Assembly: GCA_964430225.1 (NCBI GenBank)
Contig: CAYSFE010000026.1
Location: forward strand, 1-6,437
Direction: 5' to 3'
Length of the DNA stretch: 6,437 nt
From: CAYSFE01 sp964430225
GTDB taxonomy: Bacteria > Patescibacteriota > Dojkabacteria > GCA-016699595 > JBAXKR01
In this document: positions 1 to 6,102 of the stretch, in pieces
How the letters are laid out: each line of letters starts with the position of its first letter
How positions within the stretch are numbered: position 1 is the stretch's first letter
The notes under the pieces: model-generated
What the model was told of the DNA's origin: nothing
What the model saw: the letters and a program-made list of their open reading frames with translations, nothing else
Database searches by the model: none
Made by a program: the position numbers and the translations under genes

Positions 1-191
1 TAAGAAATTCTTCAAAATTCTATTCTGCTTCAAAGGGTAAGGGGCTACTTGATACGTGGGAAGGTCCTTCCTTCTTAAAGTTTCAAATAGATCATGCTTT
101 TGTATCAAAGAATATGAAAGTGGATAAGTTTGAAGTAAAAGATACCGTGGGATCAGATCACCATATGATATTTTTAGAAACAAGCTTCTAG
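1..191 (+). CDS. Endonuclease/exonuclease/phosphatase family protein, C-terminal fragment
   Basis: Partial gene: the frame is open from the left edge to a TAG at 189-191, so only about 62 C-terminal residues are present. The translation contains IDHAFVS (codons from about base 87) and, near the end, GSDHHMIFLE (from about base 150). These match the two C-terminal signatures of the endonuclease/exonuclease/phosphatase (DNase I-like) fold: an Asp-containing strand of the form iDhvfvs, and the SDHhP-like motif whose Asp and His belong to the metal-dependent phosphodiesterase active site. Members hydrolyse phosphodiester or phosphomonoester bonds in nucleic acids, lipids or small molecules. The substrate cannot be told from this fragment, and any N-terminal targeting signal lies outside the window. 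The gene converges on lexA with a gap of only 5 bases and no room for a terminator hairpin. Confidence 0.8.
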   Translation, partial: RNSSKFYSASKGKGLLDTWEGPSFLKFQIDHAFVSKNMKVDKFEVKDTVGSDHHMIFLETSF

Positions 192-196
192 TCTAA

Positions 197-796
197 TTAA
201 TATTCTCTGACTAAAGATATTACTTTTCCTTGTATTGTAATCTTTTTGGTATATATTGGAGGATATTTTTCATTCATAGGTTGAAGTCTTATCTGATCCT
301 TCTCCTTGTAAATCTTTTTAAGAGTTGCTGTATTATCTGGGAAAAGAGCAACTATCATATCTCCATTTCTTGCAGCATTAGTTCTCTCACATACAACAAT
401 ATCATTCGGAAGTAGATATGAATCAATCATACTATCCCCTGCTACTTTTAGAGCGAATACCTCTCGATTTTTACCCATACTTGAAGGAAGTATCAAGATA
501 TTATCAAAATCTACTATTGCTTCTATGGGTTTGCCTGCTGCAATCTTTCCTAGAAGTGGAACATGTATGAAGTTATCTATCTTAAGTTTAGGGCTTTGTG
601 TGTATTCTATGGCTTTTGTTATGAAATTTGTTCTTATAAGGTCAAGCTTTTCGAGTTTTCTTAGTATTTTCTTAAGCTCTGTATCTTTTCTAAGTTTAAG
701 TATTTTTTTAAGTTCTGTATAAGTAGGAAAAGATTCATTACTTTCCACATATTTCTTTATTTTTCCAAGTATGTTCTCTTCTGTTAATATATTCAT
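197..796 (-). CDS. lexA: LexA repressor (SOS response regulator, S24 self-cleaving)
   Basis: This 199-residue protein has the normal LexA length and layout. Residues 1-65 form a winged-helix DNA-binding domain; FPTYTELKKILKL (23-35) corresponds to the PPTraEIa..lg region of E. coli LexA. Residues 78-199 are the S24 peptidase/dimerisation domain. Visible catalytic features are the cleavage site Ala87-Gly88 in GKIAAGKP, the nucleophile Ser122 in GDSM, and the general base Lys160 in ATLKK. By family knowledge it represses DNA-damage genes and cleaves itself when stimulated by RecA filaments, so it should be an active, inducible repressor in the cytoplasm. The ATG at 796 gives a full N-terminal domain but has no Shine-Dalgarno sequence. 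The gene is divergent from the GAF/HATPase gene, and autoregulation through the shared 84-base region is likely but unproven. The DNA-binding domain contains a short internal repeat. The wing and recognition helix differ enough from E. coli that a non-standard operator is expected. Confidence 0.95.
   Translation of the reverse strand: MNILTEENILGKIKKYVESNESFPTYTELKKILKLRKDTELKKILRKLEKLDLIRTNFITKAIEYTQSPKLKIDNFIHVPLLGKIAAGKPIEAIVDFDNILILPSSMGKNREVFALKVAGDSMIDSYLLPNDIVVCERTNAARNGDMIVALFPDNTATLKKIYKEKDQIRLQPMNEKYPPIYTKKITIQGKVISLVREY
663..720 (-). repeat. Short imperfect direct repeat inside the lexA DNA-binding domain
   Basis: Bases 663-684 and 699-720 are 22-base copies with 20 identical positions and a 36-base period. 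They encode TELKKIL twice (residues 27-33 and 39-45). The domain is not longer than usual, so this is probably similarity between adjacent helices and low-complexity codon choice rather than a recent duplication. Confidence 0.5.
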
Positions 797-825
797 GTAT
801 ATAGAAATTAAAAAATAAGTAGTTC

Positions 826-842
826 GTTACAGTTTCGGTAAT
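826..842. promoter_or_regulatory. Possible operator between lexA and the divergent gene
   Basis: TTAC (827-830) and GTAA (838-841) form a perfect 4-base inverted repeat with a 7-base centre (AGTTTCG). A second GTTACA copy occurs at 865-870, 39 bases from the first at 826-831. The inverted repeat covers the predicted lexA transcription start and the -35 of the rightward promoter, where a repressor could control both. It is neither the proteobacterial CTGT-N8-ACAG box nor the Gram-positive GAAC-N4-GTTC box, so LexA binding is only a guess. Four-base arms can also occur by chance. Confidence 0.22.
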
Positions 843-854
843 ACTATATATTAT
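826..854 (+). promoter_or_regulatory. Candidate promoter for the rightward gene run
   Basis: Read rightward, GTTACA (826-831, 4 of 6 to the -35) lies 17 bases before TATTAT (849-854, 5 of 6 to the -10). The predicted start near 861 leaves a leader of about 20 bases before the ATG at 881. It overlaps the leftward lexA promoter, so the two would be divergent and face to face over the same DNA. The call rests only on consensus and spacing in AT-rich DNA. Confidence 0.3.
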
Positions 855-871
855 TTTTATTTTAGTTACAA
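843..871 (-). promoter_or_regulatory. Candidate lexA promoter
   Basis: Read leftward, TTGTAA (871-866, 4 of 6 matches to the sigma70 -35) is followed after exactly 17 bases by TATAGT (848-843, 5 of 6 to the -10). Transcription would begin near 836, giving a leader of about 40 bases before the lexA ATG. The region is so AT-rich that chance matches are common, but spacing and position are right. Confidence 0.4.
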
Positions 872-880
872 ATAAAAAAT

Positions 881-2248
881 ATGGATACAAATACAAGCAT
901 AGGAAATACTTCTAAATATTCTAAAGAACAAATTGAAATTCTTGTTTCCTTAGTAGAAGCAATAGCTAGGAAAGATCCTAAAGAAAAGCTAATTCAAGAG
1001 TCAATTAACAAGATGTCTGAATTAATGAACTTTTATGCAATCATAGTATTCTTTAAGGATCCTAGTGAAGATATTCTTAGATTTGGATACTTTTCAGAGA
1101 ATATATTAAAACTCAATGCTTCTAAGCTTCTAAACTTTGCTAAGTTAGGAGATAAGTTTGATATCCCTATGTCTAGGAAAGGTAATTCTTTTGTAGACTC
1201 AGTACTTTATGATAAACCGGTAATTAGTGATAATTTCCTTTCGGTAAGTAAAGGATTATTAAGTGAACAAATTGCTAATATTTTACAAACTACATCAGGT
1301 ACTAGGGACATATATGTCTTAGCACTTAAGAGTAATGACGAGGTTGTAGGCAGTATATGTTTTTGTAATAAAAAAGAGACGGTACCATTTAGTGAATCCG
1401 AAGAATTCATAAACATATATTCAAATCAACTCGCAAATGTAATTAAAATACTGAATCTATTCAATGAAAGCTACTCTGAAAAAATATCTTTACAAGAACA
1501 AGTTAGAGACCAAGCTTTGAAGCTTCAAACGGGAACAGGCACTAAGTTCACTAATGCTGATCAAACAGATGATAGTAGAAAACAATTAATTAATGAAATG
1601 GATGAGGCTGTGAATCTATTTAAAGTAAATCTTGATAATCCATTCTCTCAAAAGGAAACAATAGATATGGAGCAATTAAAACAAATGATGTCACAAGTTA
1701 CCAAAGTTCAGCTTTCTTTGTATAAATACTTTGGAATAGATTCTGCACTTCTAGATGAAAGAAATAAAAACAAAGAATTTACTCTTCACCCTATCAAAGA
1801 AATAATTGAATCAGTTTTTAATGAATATAAACAAAAAGCTCTAGACAAAGGTTTGGTATTTACACTTAAAATAAATGATGATGTATTAAATCAACAACTA
1901 CTACTAAATAAACCATCTATGATTACAGCCATTAGCCATGTCGTAGATAATGCAATTAAATATACAGAGAAAGGAACTGTAAGTATAAATGTGTATAGAA
2001 CTCCTAACTTTATAGAAATATCAGTAAAAGATACTGGACTTGGTATAGCTCAAGAAAAACAATCTAAATTATTTGAAATAACCCCTACGATTACAAACTT
2101 AGCGGATATGAAGAACAAGACAACAGGTGTGAGTCTATACCACACAAAAGATATCCTTACAAAGCATAAGGGTGGAATAGTAGTAGAAAGTGAAGTAGGA
2201 AAAGGAACAACAGTTGTTATTCTATTAAGTATTAATGAGGGTAAGTAA
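881..2248 (+). CDS. GAF-HATPase_c histidine-kinase-like protein with degenerate H box
   Basis: This 455-residue cytoplasmic protein has no membrane segment or signal peptide. Residues about 35-190 look like a GAF sensor domain, ending in the typical VVGSICFCNKK...SESEEFINIYSNQLANVI pattern. Residues about 196-295 are helical and sit where the dimerisation/phosphoacceptor helices of a histidine kinase belong. Residues about 300-450 are a HATPase_c domain: N box HVVDNAIKYT (Asn357), G1 box DTGLGI (384-389), an F-box-like KLFE (396-399), a poor G2 box TTGVSLY (414-420, where GTGLGLY is usual) and G3 GKGTT (440-444). No H box with a phosphoacceptor His is visible; the best match to SHELRTPL is KVNLDNPF (248-255), with Val249 in the His position. 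It may bind ATP but probably does not autophosphorylate in the usual way. No response regulator is nearby. The gene is first in the rightward run, divergent from lexA, and has no Shine-Dalgarno sequence. Confidence 0.8.
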   Translation: MDTNTSIGNTSKYSKEQIEILVSLVEAIARKDPKEKLIQESINKMSELMNFYAIIVFFKDPSEDILRFGYFSENILKLNASKLLNFAKLGDKFDIPMSRKGNSFVDSVLYDKPVISDNFLSVSKGLLSEQIANILQTTSGTRDIYVLALKSNDEVVGSICFCNKKETVPFSESEEFINIYSNQLANVIKILNLFNESYSEKISLQEQVRDQALKLQTGTGTKFTNADQTDDSRKQLINEMDEAVNLFKVNLDNPFSQKETIDMEQLKQMMSQVTKVQLSLYKYFGIDSALLDERNKNKEFTLHPIKEIIESVFNEYKQKALDKGLVFTLKINDDVLNQQLLLNKPSMITAISHVVDNAIKYTEKGTVSINVYRTPNFIEISVKDTGLGIAQEKQSKLFEITPTITNLADMKNKTTGVSLYHTKDILTKHKGGIVVESEVGKGTTVVILLSINEGK

Positions 2249-2696
2249 ATTGAAAAAGGTTAATAATAAAACAAAAATAACTACACCCGAAGAACTAATT
2301 ACTAGTCTTCCCCTTCATAAGAGAGAAACAATGGAGTATTTGTTCAATAAAATATGTAAAGCTATTCCAAATGAGAAACCTTTTATGATGTCAGGGATTA
2401 TTGGATTTGGTAAGTATCATTTTAAATATGCATCTGGAAGAGAGGGTGACTGGTTAACAATAGGTTTAAAAGAAAATAAAACAGGATATTCAATATATAT
2501 TTGTTCTATTGATAAAGGTACAAATAAATTTTTGATAGAAATGAACTCTAAAAAGATAGGTAAAGCATCTTGTGGTAAAAGCTGTATTAGATTTAAAAAG
2601 TTAGAAGATATAGATTTAGATTTTGTTCTTAGTTTGATTAAAAAGGGAATAAATGCCCCTCTATTTGTAGATCTAGATGTTAAAGATAGGAAATAA
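2235..2696 (+). CDS. DUF1801 domain protein
   Basis: This 153-residue protein carries the hallmarks of DUF1801 (YdhG-like) proteins: a central GFGKYHFKYASGREGDW block (57-73) followed by a beta-rich stretch, and a C-terminal GKASCGKSCIRFKKLEDID block (109-127). The biochemical function of the family is not established; the fold is related to frataxin-like proteins. It has no signal peptide or membrane segment. The ATG at 2235 overlaps the preceding gene by 14 bases. An in-frame TTG at 2250, just after that gene's stop, has a GAGG (2237-2240) at a good ribosome-binding distance of 9 bases and would shorten the protein by only five non-conserved residues, so it is a credible alternative start. 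It overlaps the peroxiredoxin gene by 20 bases, so the genes are probably co-transcribed and translationally coupled. Cys113 and Cys117 fall in the conserved GKSC-type block and could be redox-sensitive, which is speculation. Confidence 0.85.
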   Translation: MRVSKLKKVNNKTKITTPEELITSLPLHKRETMEYLFNKICKAIPNEKPFMMSGIIGFGKYHFKYASGREGDWLTIGLKENKTGYSIYICSIDKGTNKFLIEMNSKKIGKASCGKSCIRFKKLEDIDLDFVLSLIKKGINAPLFVDLDVKDRK

Positions 2697-3150
2697 ACCA
2701 AAGATTAATATTGATCTACTCGATCAGAATAATAATAGTGTTAATTTAAGTAAGATAGACTCTAAATATATAGTCATATTCTTCTACCCTATGGATTTTA
2801 CTCCTGGATGTACATCTCAAGCATGTTCATATAGGGATAATATATCGAAGTTTGAAGAATTAGGAGCTAAAGTATTTGGTGTAAGTTCAGATTCAAATGA
2901 CTCTCATCAAAACTTCTCTAATACTTTTAAACTTAACTACCCTATTCTAACTGATAAAGATAACACCTTAAGAAATATGTTTTGTGAACTTAAGAAAGAC
3001 TCTTTAATAGATAAGGTTAAAGCAAGATCAATAAGAGCGACATTTATCTTAAACAGTAATAAAGTGATTATTAAATCATGGGAGAAAGTAGATCCATCTT
3101 CAGATTCAAGCTATGTTATTGAGTATTTAAATAGTATTCATTCTAATTAA
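2677..3150 (+). CDS. bcp: Thioredoxin-dependent peroxiredoxin, BCP/PrxQ type
   Basis: This 157-residue protein is the normal length for bacterioferritin comigratory protein (BCP/PrxQ). It reduces hydrogen peroxide and organic hydroperoxides in the cytoplasm, usually with thioredoxin as electron donor. The active site FYPMDFTPGCTSQACSYRD spans 36-54. Cys45 is the peroxidatic cysteine in the PxxxTPGC motif, and Cys50, five residues on, is the likely resolving cysteine of the atypical 2-Cys PrxQ class. Arg120 before the TFIL strand matches the conserved active-site Arg. A further Cys103 is present. The opening MLKIGNKPKINIDLLDQ matches the family's N-terminal L..G..aP.f.L.Dq pattern, so the ATG at 2677 is well supported even though it lies 20 bases inside the DUF1801 gene. 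No thioredoxin or thioredoxin reductase gene is in the window. Confidence 0.93.
   Translation: MLKIGNKPKINIDLLDQNNNSVNLSKIDSKYIVIFFYPMDFTPGCTSQACSYRDNISKFEELGAKVFGVSSDSNDSHQNFSNTFKLNYPILTDKDNTLRNMFCELKKDSLIDKVKARSIRATFILNSNKVIIKSWEKVDPSSDSSYVIEYLNSIHSN
3119..3147 (+). promoter_or_regulatory. Weak candidate internal promoter before the 117-residue gene
   Basis: TTGAGT (3119-3124, 4 of 6 to the -35) and TCTAAT (3142-3147, 5 of 6 to the -10) are 17 bases apart at the end of the peroxiredoxin gene. Initiation would fall near 3154, just before the ATG at 3170. The 19-base gap 3151-3169 is pure A/T apart from one C. This could let the last two rightward genes be expressed separately, but chance matches are likely in such DNA. 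Confidence 0.2.
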
Positions 3151-3169
3151 TAATATATATACTAAATAT

Positions 3170-3523
3170 ATGGATAACGAAGAATATAGAAAGAAAATAG
3201 AAACAAGAATCTTAGAGATAATGAAAGAGAAGCTTGAGAAACATCAATTAGATGCTCCTAGAGCAAAACAAATAGCTAAATATGTATTAGATTCTCTTCA
3301 TCCACATATGACATTGAATCAAATTCATGAAGTAGTTCAAAACTTTGACGACCATTTTTCAGAACTTGTTCCAATAGTTCAAGAAGTAACAAGAGAATAT
3401 GATGAGAAAGTAAATAAAGCAGTTGCTGATCATACTGCCCTTCTATTAAAAAAAGGAATGTTTAATGAGGCTGATATATTACTTAAAAAAGCAAAGAATA
3501 AAGAAGTAAAATTATCTGATTAA
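3170..3523 (+). CDS. Small all-helical protein of unknown function
   Basis: I do not recognise this 117-residue protein. It is highly charged and rich in Lys, Glu and Asp, has no cysteine, signal peptide or membrane segment, and is predicted by eye to be almost wholly alpha-helical. Three blocks stand out: an amphipathic N-terminal helix (2-25), a central LHPHMTLNQIHEVVQNFDDHFSEL-type segment (43-66) with several His and aromatic residues that looks like the conserved core, and a C-terminal helical pair (70-109) with KKGMFNEADILLKKA resembling a short TPR-like hairpin. The ATG at 3170 follows an A/T-rich leader without a Shine-Dalgarno sequence. It ends 4 bases before the HExxH protein gene, so the two are almost certainly co-transcribed, and it could be a partner or regulator of that protein. 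That link rests on position only. Confidence 0.75.
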   Translation: MDNEEYRKKIETRILEIMKEKLEKHQLDAPRAKQIAKYVLDSLHPHMTLNQIHEVVQNFDDHFSELVPIVQEVTREYDEKVNKAVADHTALLLKKGMFNEADILLKKAKNKEVKLSD

Positions 3524-3527
3524 ATAT

Positions 3528-5042
3528 ATGGGAATAGTAGCTACCCCCGATAGTTCACAAACAGGTTCGACACAAACTAAAGAAACTCCACCTCCAGCAA
3601 GTCTAGGAGTAATAGTTGCACCAGCTGAAGGGGAAGTTATAAGAGTTATTAATTCAACACCTGATCCTGATAATGCATTAAGAGAAATTGTAGGTCCAGA
3701 AGTAGTCACTACAACCGATGCGTTAACACAGATTGCATCAATAGATAGTGCTACTCAAGAATTAAAAGCAAGTAGTCCTACAGCAACAGAATTACCTAGC
3801 TTTGGAGAAGTAGGATATACTGAATTCCCTGAAAATAAAGCTCATGCAACGAAGATATTAAGTAATAGTCCTGGTACAACTGATAGCGATAGGGTTAAAG
3901 CAGCAGATAGATATCCTAATGTTGCCGAACAACTAGGTTGGAATAAAGAGGATATTGATGCATTAAGAGCCTCTCTAACAGGAGACGATGAAAAGGGAGA
4001 CAAGTTTACAAGGGATTTTGACCACTATGACAGAGTTGGAACCATGTATGCAGACTTAATCTCAGAAATTCAAACCAATCCAACAGTGAGTGAGAATACA
4101 CTTATGAAGAAAGTTCTAGAAGGTATTCATAGTATGGAAAGAATGACAGCTGAAGTGGGAAGAGCTGTAGCAATAGTAAAGAGATTTATTAGCTTTAGAG
4201 AATCTACTACTTCACTTAAAGAAGCATATCCAGATCCTGTGAAATTATTTGAAAAAGTATTTGGATTTGTTCCTGAAGGAAAAGTTACACTAATTCCTGG
4301 AACCATTGATATTACATTTCATATACCTAATATAGATGATAGGTCTCATGCATTTTCAGGTACTGCAGATAAAACTAAACAGATAGGGGGGGCAAGAACA
4401 GCAGCAGGTTTTGTTACACGAAGAGTTGTAGATGGTAAGGATGTAAATGTTATTGGACTTGAGTATGATGATACGCCAAAAGTCCTAGTCCATGAGAGGC
4501 AACATGTAGTAAATAATGCTCTAATTGAATTTCAGATGAATAAAGGAAAGCCATACTATTTTTCTAATTTAGAAGAAGATTTAAAAGCAGGTAAAGATCC
4601 TAAAACTTGTATCGATTCACTCTTAAAAACAGGTAGCGTTAATAATATAAATGGGGCTATAGATGAAATTGTTGCTTTCTTTTCTGATAAAAATTCATCA
4701 GCTGCACAACTGAAAGATATATTAACAAGAAAGGCAACAGAACAAAGAGGTTCAACAGAATATGTAAAAAGATTTCGTAGTATTAGTCCTGAATTTCTAG
4801 AAAAGATCATTAGAGTTGTTGGAGAAGAAAATCGTGGTTATTTATTAGCACAAGCGGAGAATCTATTAGAAAGTAATTATGACAAAATTATAACAGAATG
4901 CATTGATGCATATGATAACTTGCTAAAAGCAGGATACACTAGAGAGCAAACTTTTGGATTATTACTTAACGTACCTCCTGAATCGTGGAAGAGATTTACA
5001 GACTTTAAAATACTGAAAGATAAAGCTAGAGGGAAAGTTTAA
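3528..5042 (+). CDS. Putative HExxH zinc metalloprotease, unknown family
   Basis: I cannot assign this 504-residue protein to a named family. Residues 1-90 are low-complexity and rich in Thr, Ser, Pro and Ala, probably disordered, with no signal peptide or membrane helix. Residues about 120-245 are charged and mostly helical. Residues 250-320 look beta-rich and lead into LVHERQHVVNN: His322-Glu323-Arg324-Gln325-His326 is an HExxH motif preceded by hydrophobic residues (KVL V), as in zinc-metalloprotease active helices. A possible third ligand is Glu380 in AIDEIVAFFSD, 54 residues downstream in a helix with gluzincin-like spacing. Residues 390-504 are helical. If correct, it would be a cytoplasmic Zn-dependent peptidase or a processed effector; the substrate is unknown. 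The ATG at 3528 follows the previous stop by 4 bases. A run of seven G at 4386-4392 lies within codons 287-288. Coding is certain, peptidase activity is inferred. Its stop is interlocked with that of the convergent S66 gene. Confidence 0.7.
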   Translation: MGIVATPDSSQTGSTQTKETPPPASLGVIVAPAEGEVIRVINSTPDPDNALREIVGPEVVTTTDALTQIASIDSATQELKASSPTATELPSFGEVGYTEFPENKAHATKILSNSPGTTDSDRVKAADRYPNVAEQLGWNKEDIDALRASLTGDDEKGDKFTRDFDHYDRVGTMYADLISEIQTNPTVSENTLMKKVLEGIHSMERMTAEVGRAVAIVKRFISFRESTTSLKEAYPDPVKLFEKVFGFVPEGKVTLIPGTIDITFHIPNIDDRSHAFSGTADKTKQIGGARTAAGFVTRRVVDGKDVNVIGLEYDDTPKVLVHERQHVVNNALIEFQMNKGKPYYFSNLEEDLKAGKDPKTCIDSLLKTGSVNNINGAIDEIVAFFSDKNSSAAQLKDILTRKATEQRGSTEYVKRFRSISPEFLEKIIRVVGEENRGYLLAQAENLLESNYDKIITECIDAYDNLLKAGYTREQTFGLLLNVPPESWKRFTDFKILKDKARGKV

Positions 5043-6085
5043 AATTCGGAAAATATCCTTTTGTTATCTGAATCAATTCTTATCATTTTCCCCATAGGTA
5101 AACAGACTTGTGGGACTGTATGACCTATATCAAAGTTTTGAATTATTGGAATATCTTTGTTGTAATTTCTCACAATGTTTAAAATTGTTTCTCTTTGTTT
5201 TCTCTTGTATTCTATTCTTTCCTCAAGAGTGTTTTCTTTTTCTCTAAAGCTTGATGCTGGTCTACCTACAATGAGTGCATTAATATTTGCTAATATTCCT
5301 CTTTCTCCAAGTGCCCTATATACTCTTCTAACATACTCGTTTGATGGCTTTTCTTCTGAGGTTTCTGTGAATAGTACAATGTCTTTAAAATCTTCTAAAG
5401 ATGGTATTTGTATACCATGTCTTAATATTTCATCTATTGATTCAAGACATCCTCCCCATGAAATACCAGAAGTATTTATGTTTCCATCCCAGTACAATCC
5501 CTCTCCTTTATCATATGTTCTTTTATTATTAATTGTCTCTGGTTTGTTCCAGTCCACCTCATATTCTCTATCGTTAAACTCTAAACTTGGCTCTATTTCA
5601 AATTCTCCTTTTTCAAAGAATGCATATTTAAGATATTTGACTGTATATGGATTCATTACTTCTTCTTTGGCATATTGATCCATTAAAGTACCACCGTAAT
5701 ATGAAGGGATACCAGAGAGCCATAAATGATTACAAAAATGTGTATTGTCACTATATCCAAAGAAAGGCTTAGGATTATCAGTAAATATATCTTGAGGTAA
5801 GTTCTTAATATATGTCACTTGGTCATCTCCACCTAGGGAGGCAATAACACCCTTAATCTCATTATCTTTAAAAGCATCTATTAAATCTTTTGATCTTTCT
5901 TCTTTAGATGCTCCTAATTTCTTAGTAGCAGGATACTCTACAGGAACCAAATCAAATTCTTTCTTAAGATTTCTTATAGATCTCTCATATATATGAGGCC
6001 ATAGTCCAGGTGCAGCAAGTGAAGGTGAAAGTATAGCTACTTTATCTTCTTTATTTAGTTTTGGTAAGTCTTTAAATTGTTTCAT
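5039..6085 (-). CDS. Peptidase family S66 protein (MccF / LD-carboxypeptidase-like)
   Basis: This 348-residue protein has the length and motif order of S66 serine peptidases. The N-terminal KVAILSPSLA (15-24) is the family's opening strand. GGDDQ (85-89) occupies the oxyanion-region GG motif. The catalytic triad is visible as Ser112 in GYSDNTHF, Glu215 in GGCLESI and His322 in DIGHT. No signal peptide is present, so it is cytoplasmic. S66 enzymes include LD-carboxypeptidase A, which trims murein tetrapeptides for recycling, and MccF, which inactivates microcin C-type aminoacyl-nucleotides. The overall length, the GYSDNT nucleophile motif and the long Trp-containing middle insertion (about 160-205) look closer to the MccF-like branch, but the substrate is not proven. 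It lies 17 bases downstream of the deiminase-family gene on the same strand, suggesting one transcript. Its ATG has no Shine-Dalgarno sequence. Its stop shares bases with the stop of the opposing HExxH gene. Confidence 0.92.
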   Translation of the reverse strand: MKQFKDLPKLNKEDKVAILSPSLAAPGLWPHIYERSIRNLKKEFDLVPVEYPATKKLGASKEERSKDLIDAFKDNEIKGVIASLGGDDQVTYIKNLPQDIFTDNPKPFFGYSDNTHFCNHLWLSGIPSYYGGTLMDQYAKEEVMNPYTVKYLKYAFFEKGEFEIEPSLEFNDREYEVDWNKPETINNKRTYDKGEGLYWDGNINTSGISWGGCLESIDEILRHGIQIPSLEDFKDIVLFTETSEEKPSNEYVRRVYRALGERGILANINALIVGRPASSFREKENTLEERIEYKRKQRETILNIVRNYNKDIPIIQNFDIGHTVPQVCLPMGKMIRIDSDNKRIFSEF

Positions 6086-6102
6086 ATTTTAAAAATAGGT
6101 TT

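Noticed and set aside
192..196. Terminator between the first gene and lexA
   Set aside because: Only five bases separate the stops, and I could not find a convincing GC-rich hairpin with a T run.
230..722. Two small rightward frames (230-415 and 525-722)
   Set aside because: Both are antisense to lexA, which is complete and well supported.
1207..1416. Leftward open frame of 69 codons
   Set aside because: Antisense to the GAF domain coding region; no supporting features.
2417..2701. Leftward open frame of 94 codons
   Set aside because: Antisense to the DUF1801 gene, whose conserved blocks are clear; no recognisable motif.
3512..3709. Leftward 65-codon frame rich in Gly, Ser and Thr
   Set aside because: Its composition is the mirror of the Thr/Pro/Ser-rich N-terminus on the other strand; there is no independent evidence for a gene.
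4556..4810. Leftward open frame of 84 codons
   Set aside because: Antisense shadow inside the HExxH gene with no start context or motif.
5175..5678. Rightward open frame of 167 codons
   Set aside because: It lies wholly antisense to the S66 peptidase gene, which has an intact catalytic triad; the product is Ser/Leu-rich, as expected from the reverse of an AT-rich gene.
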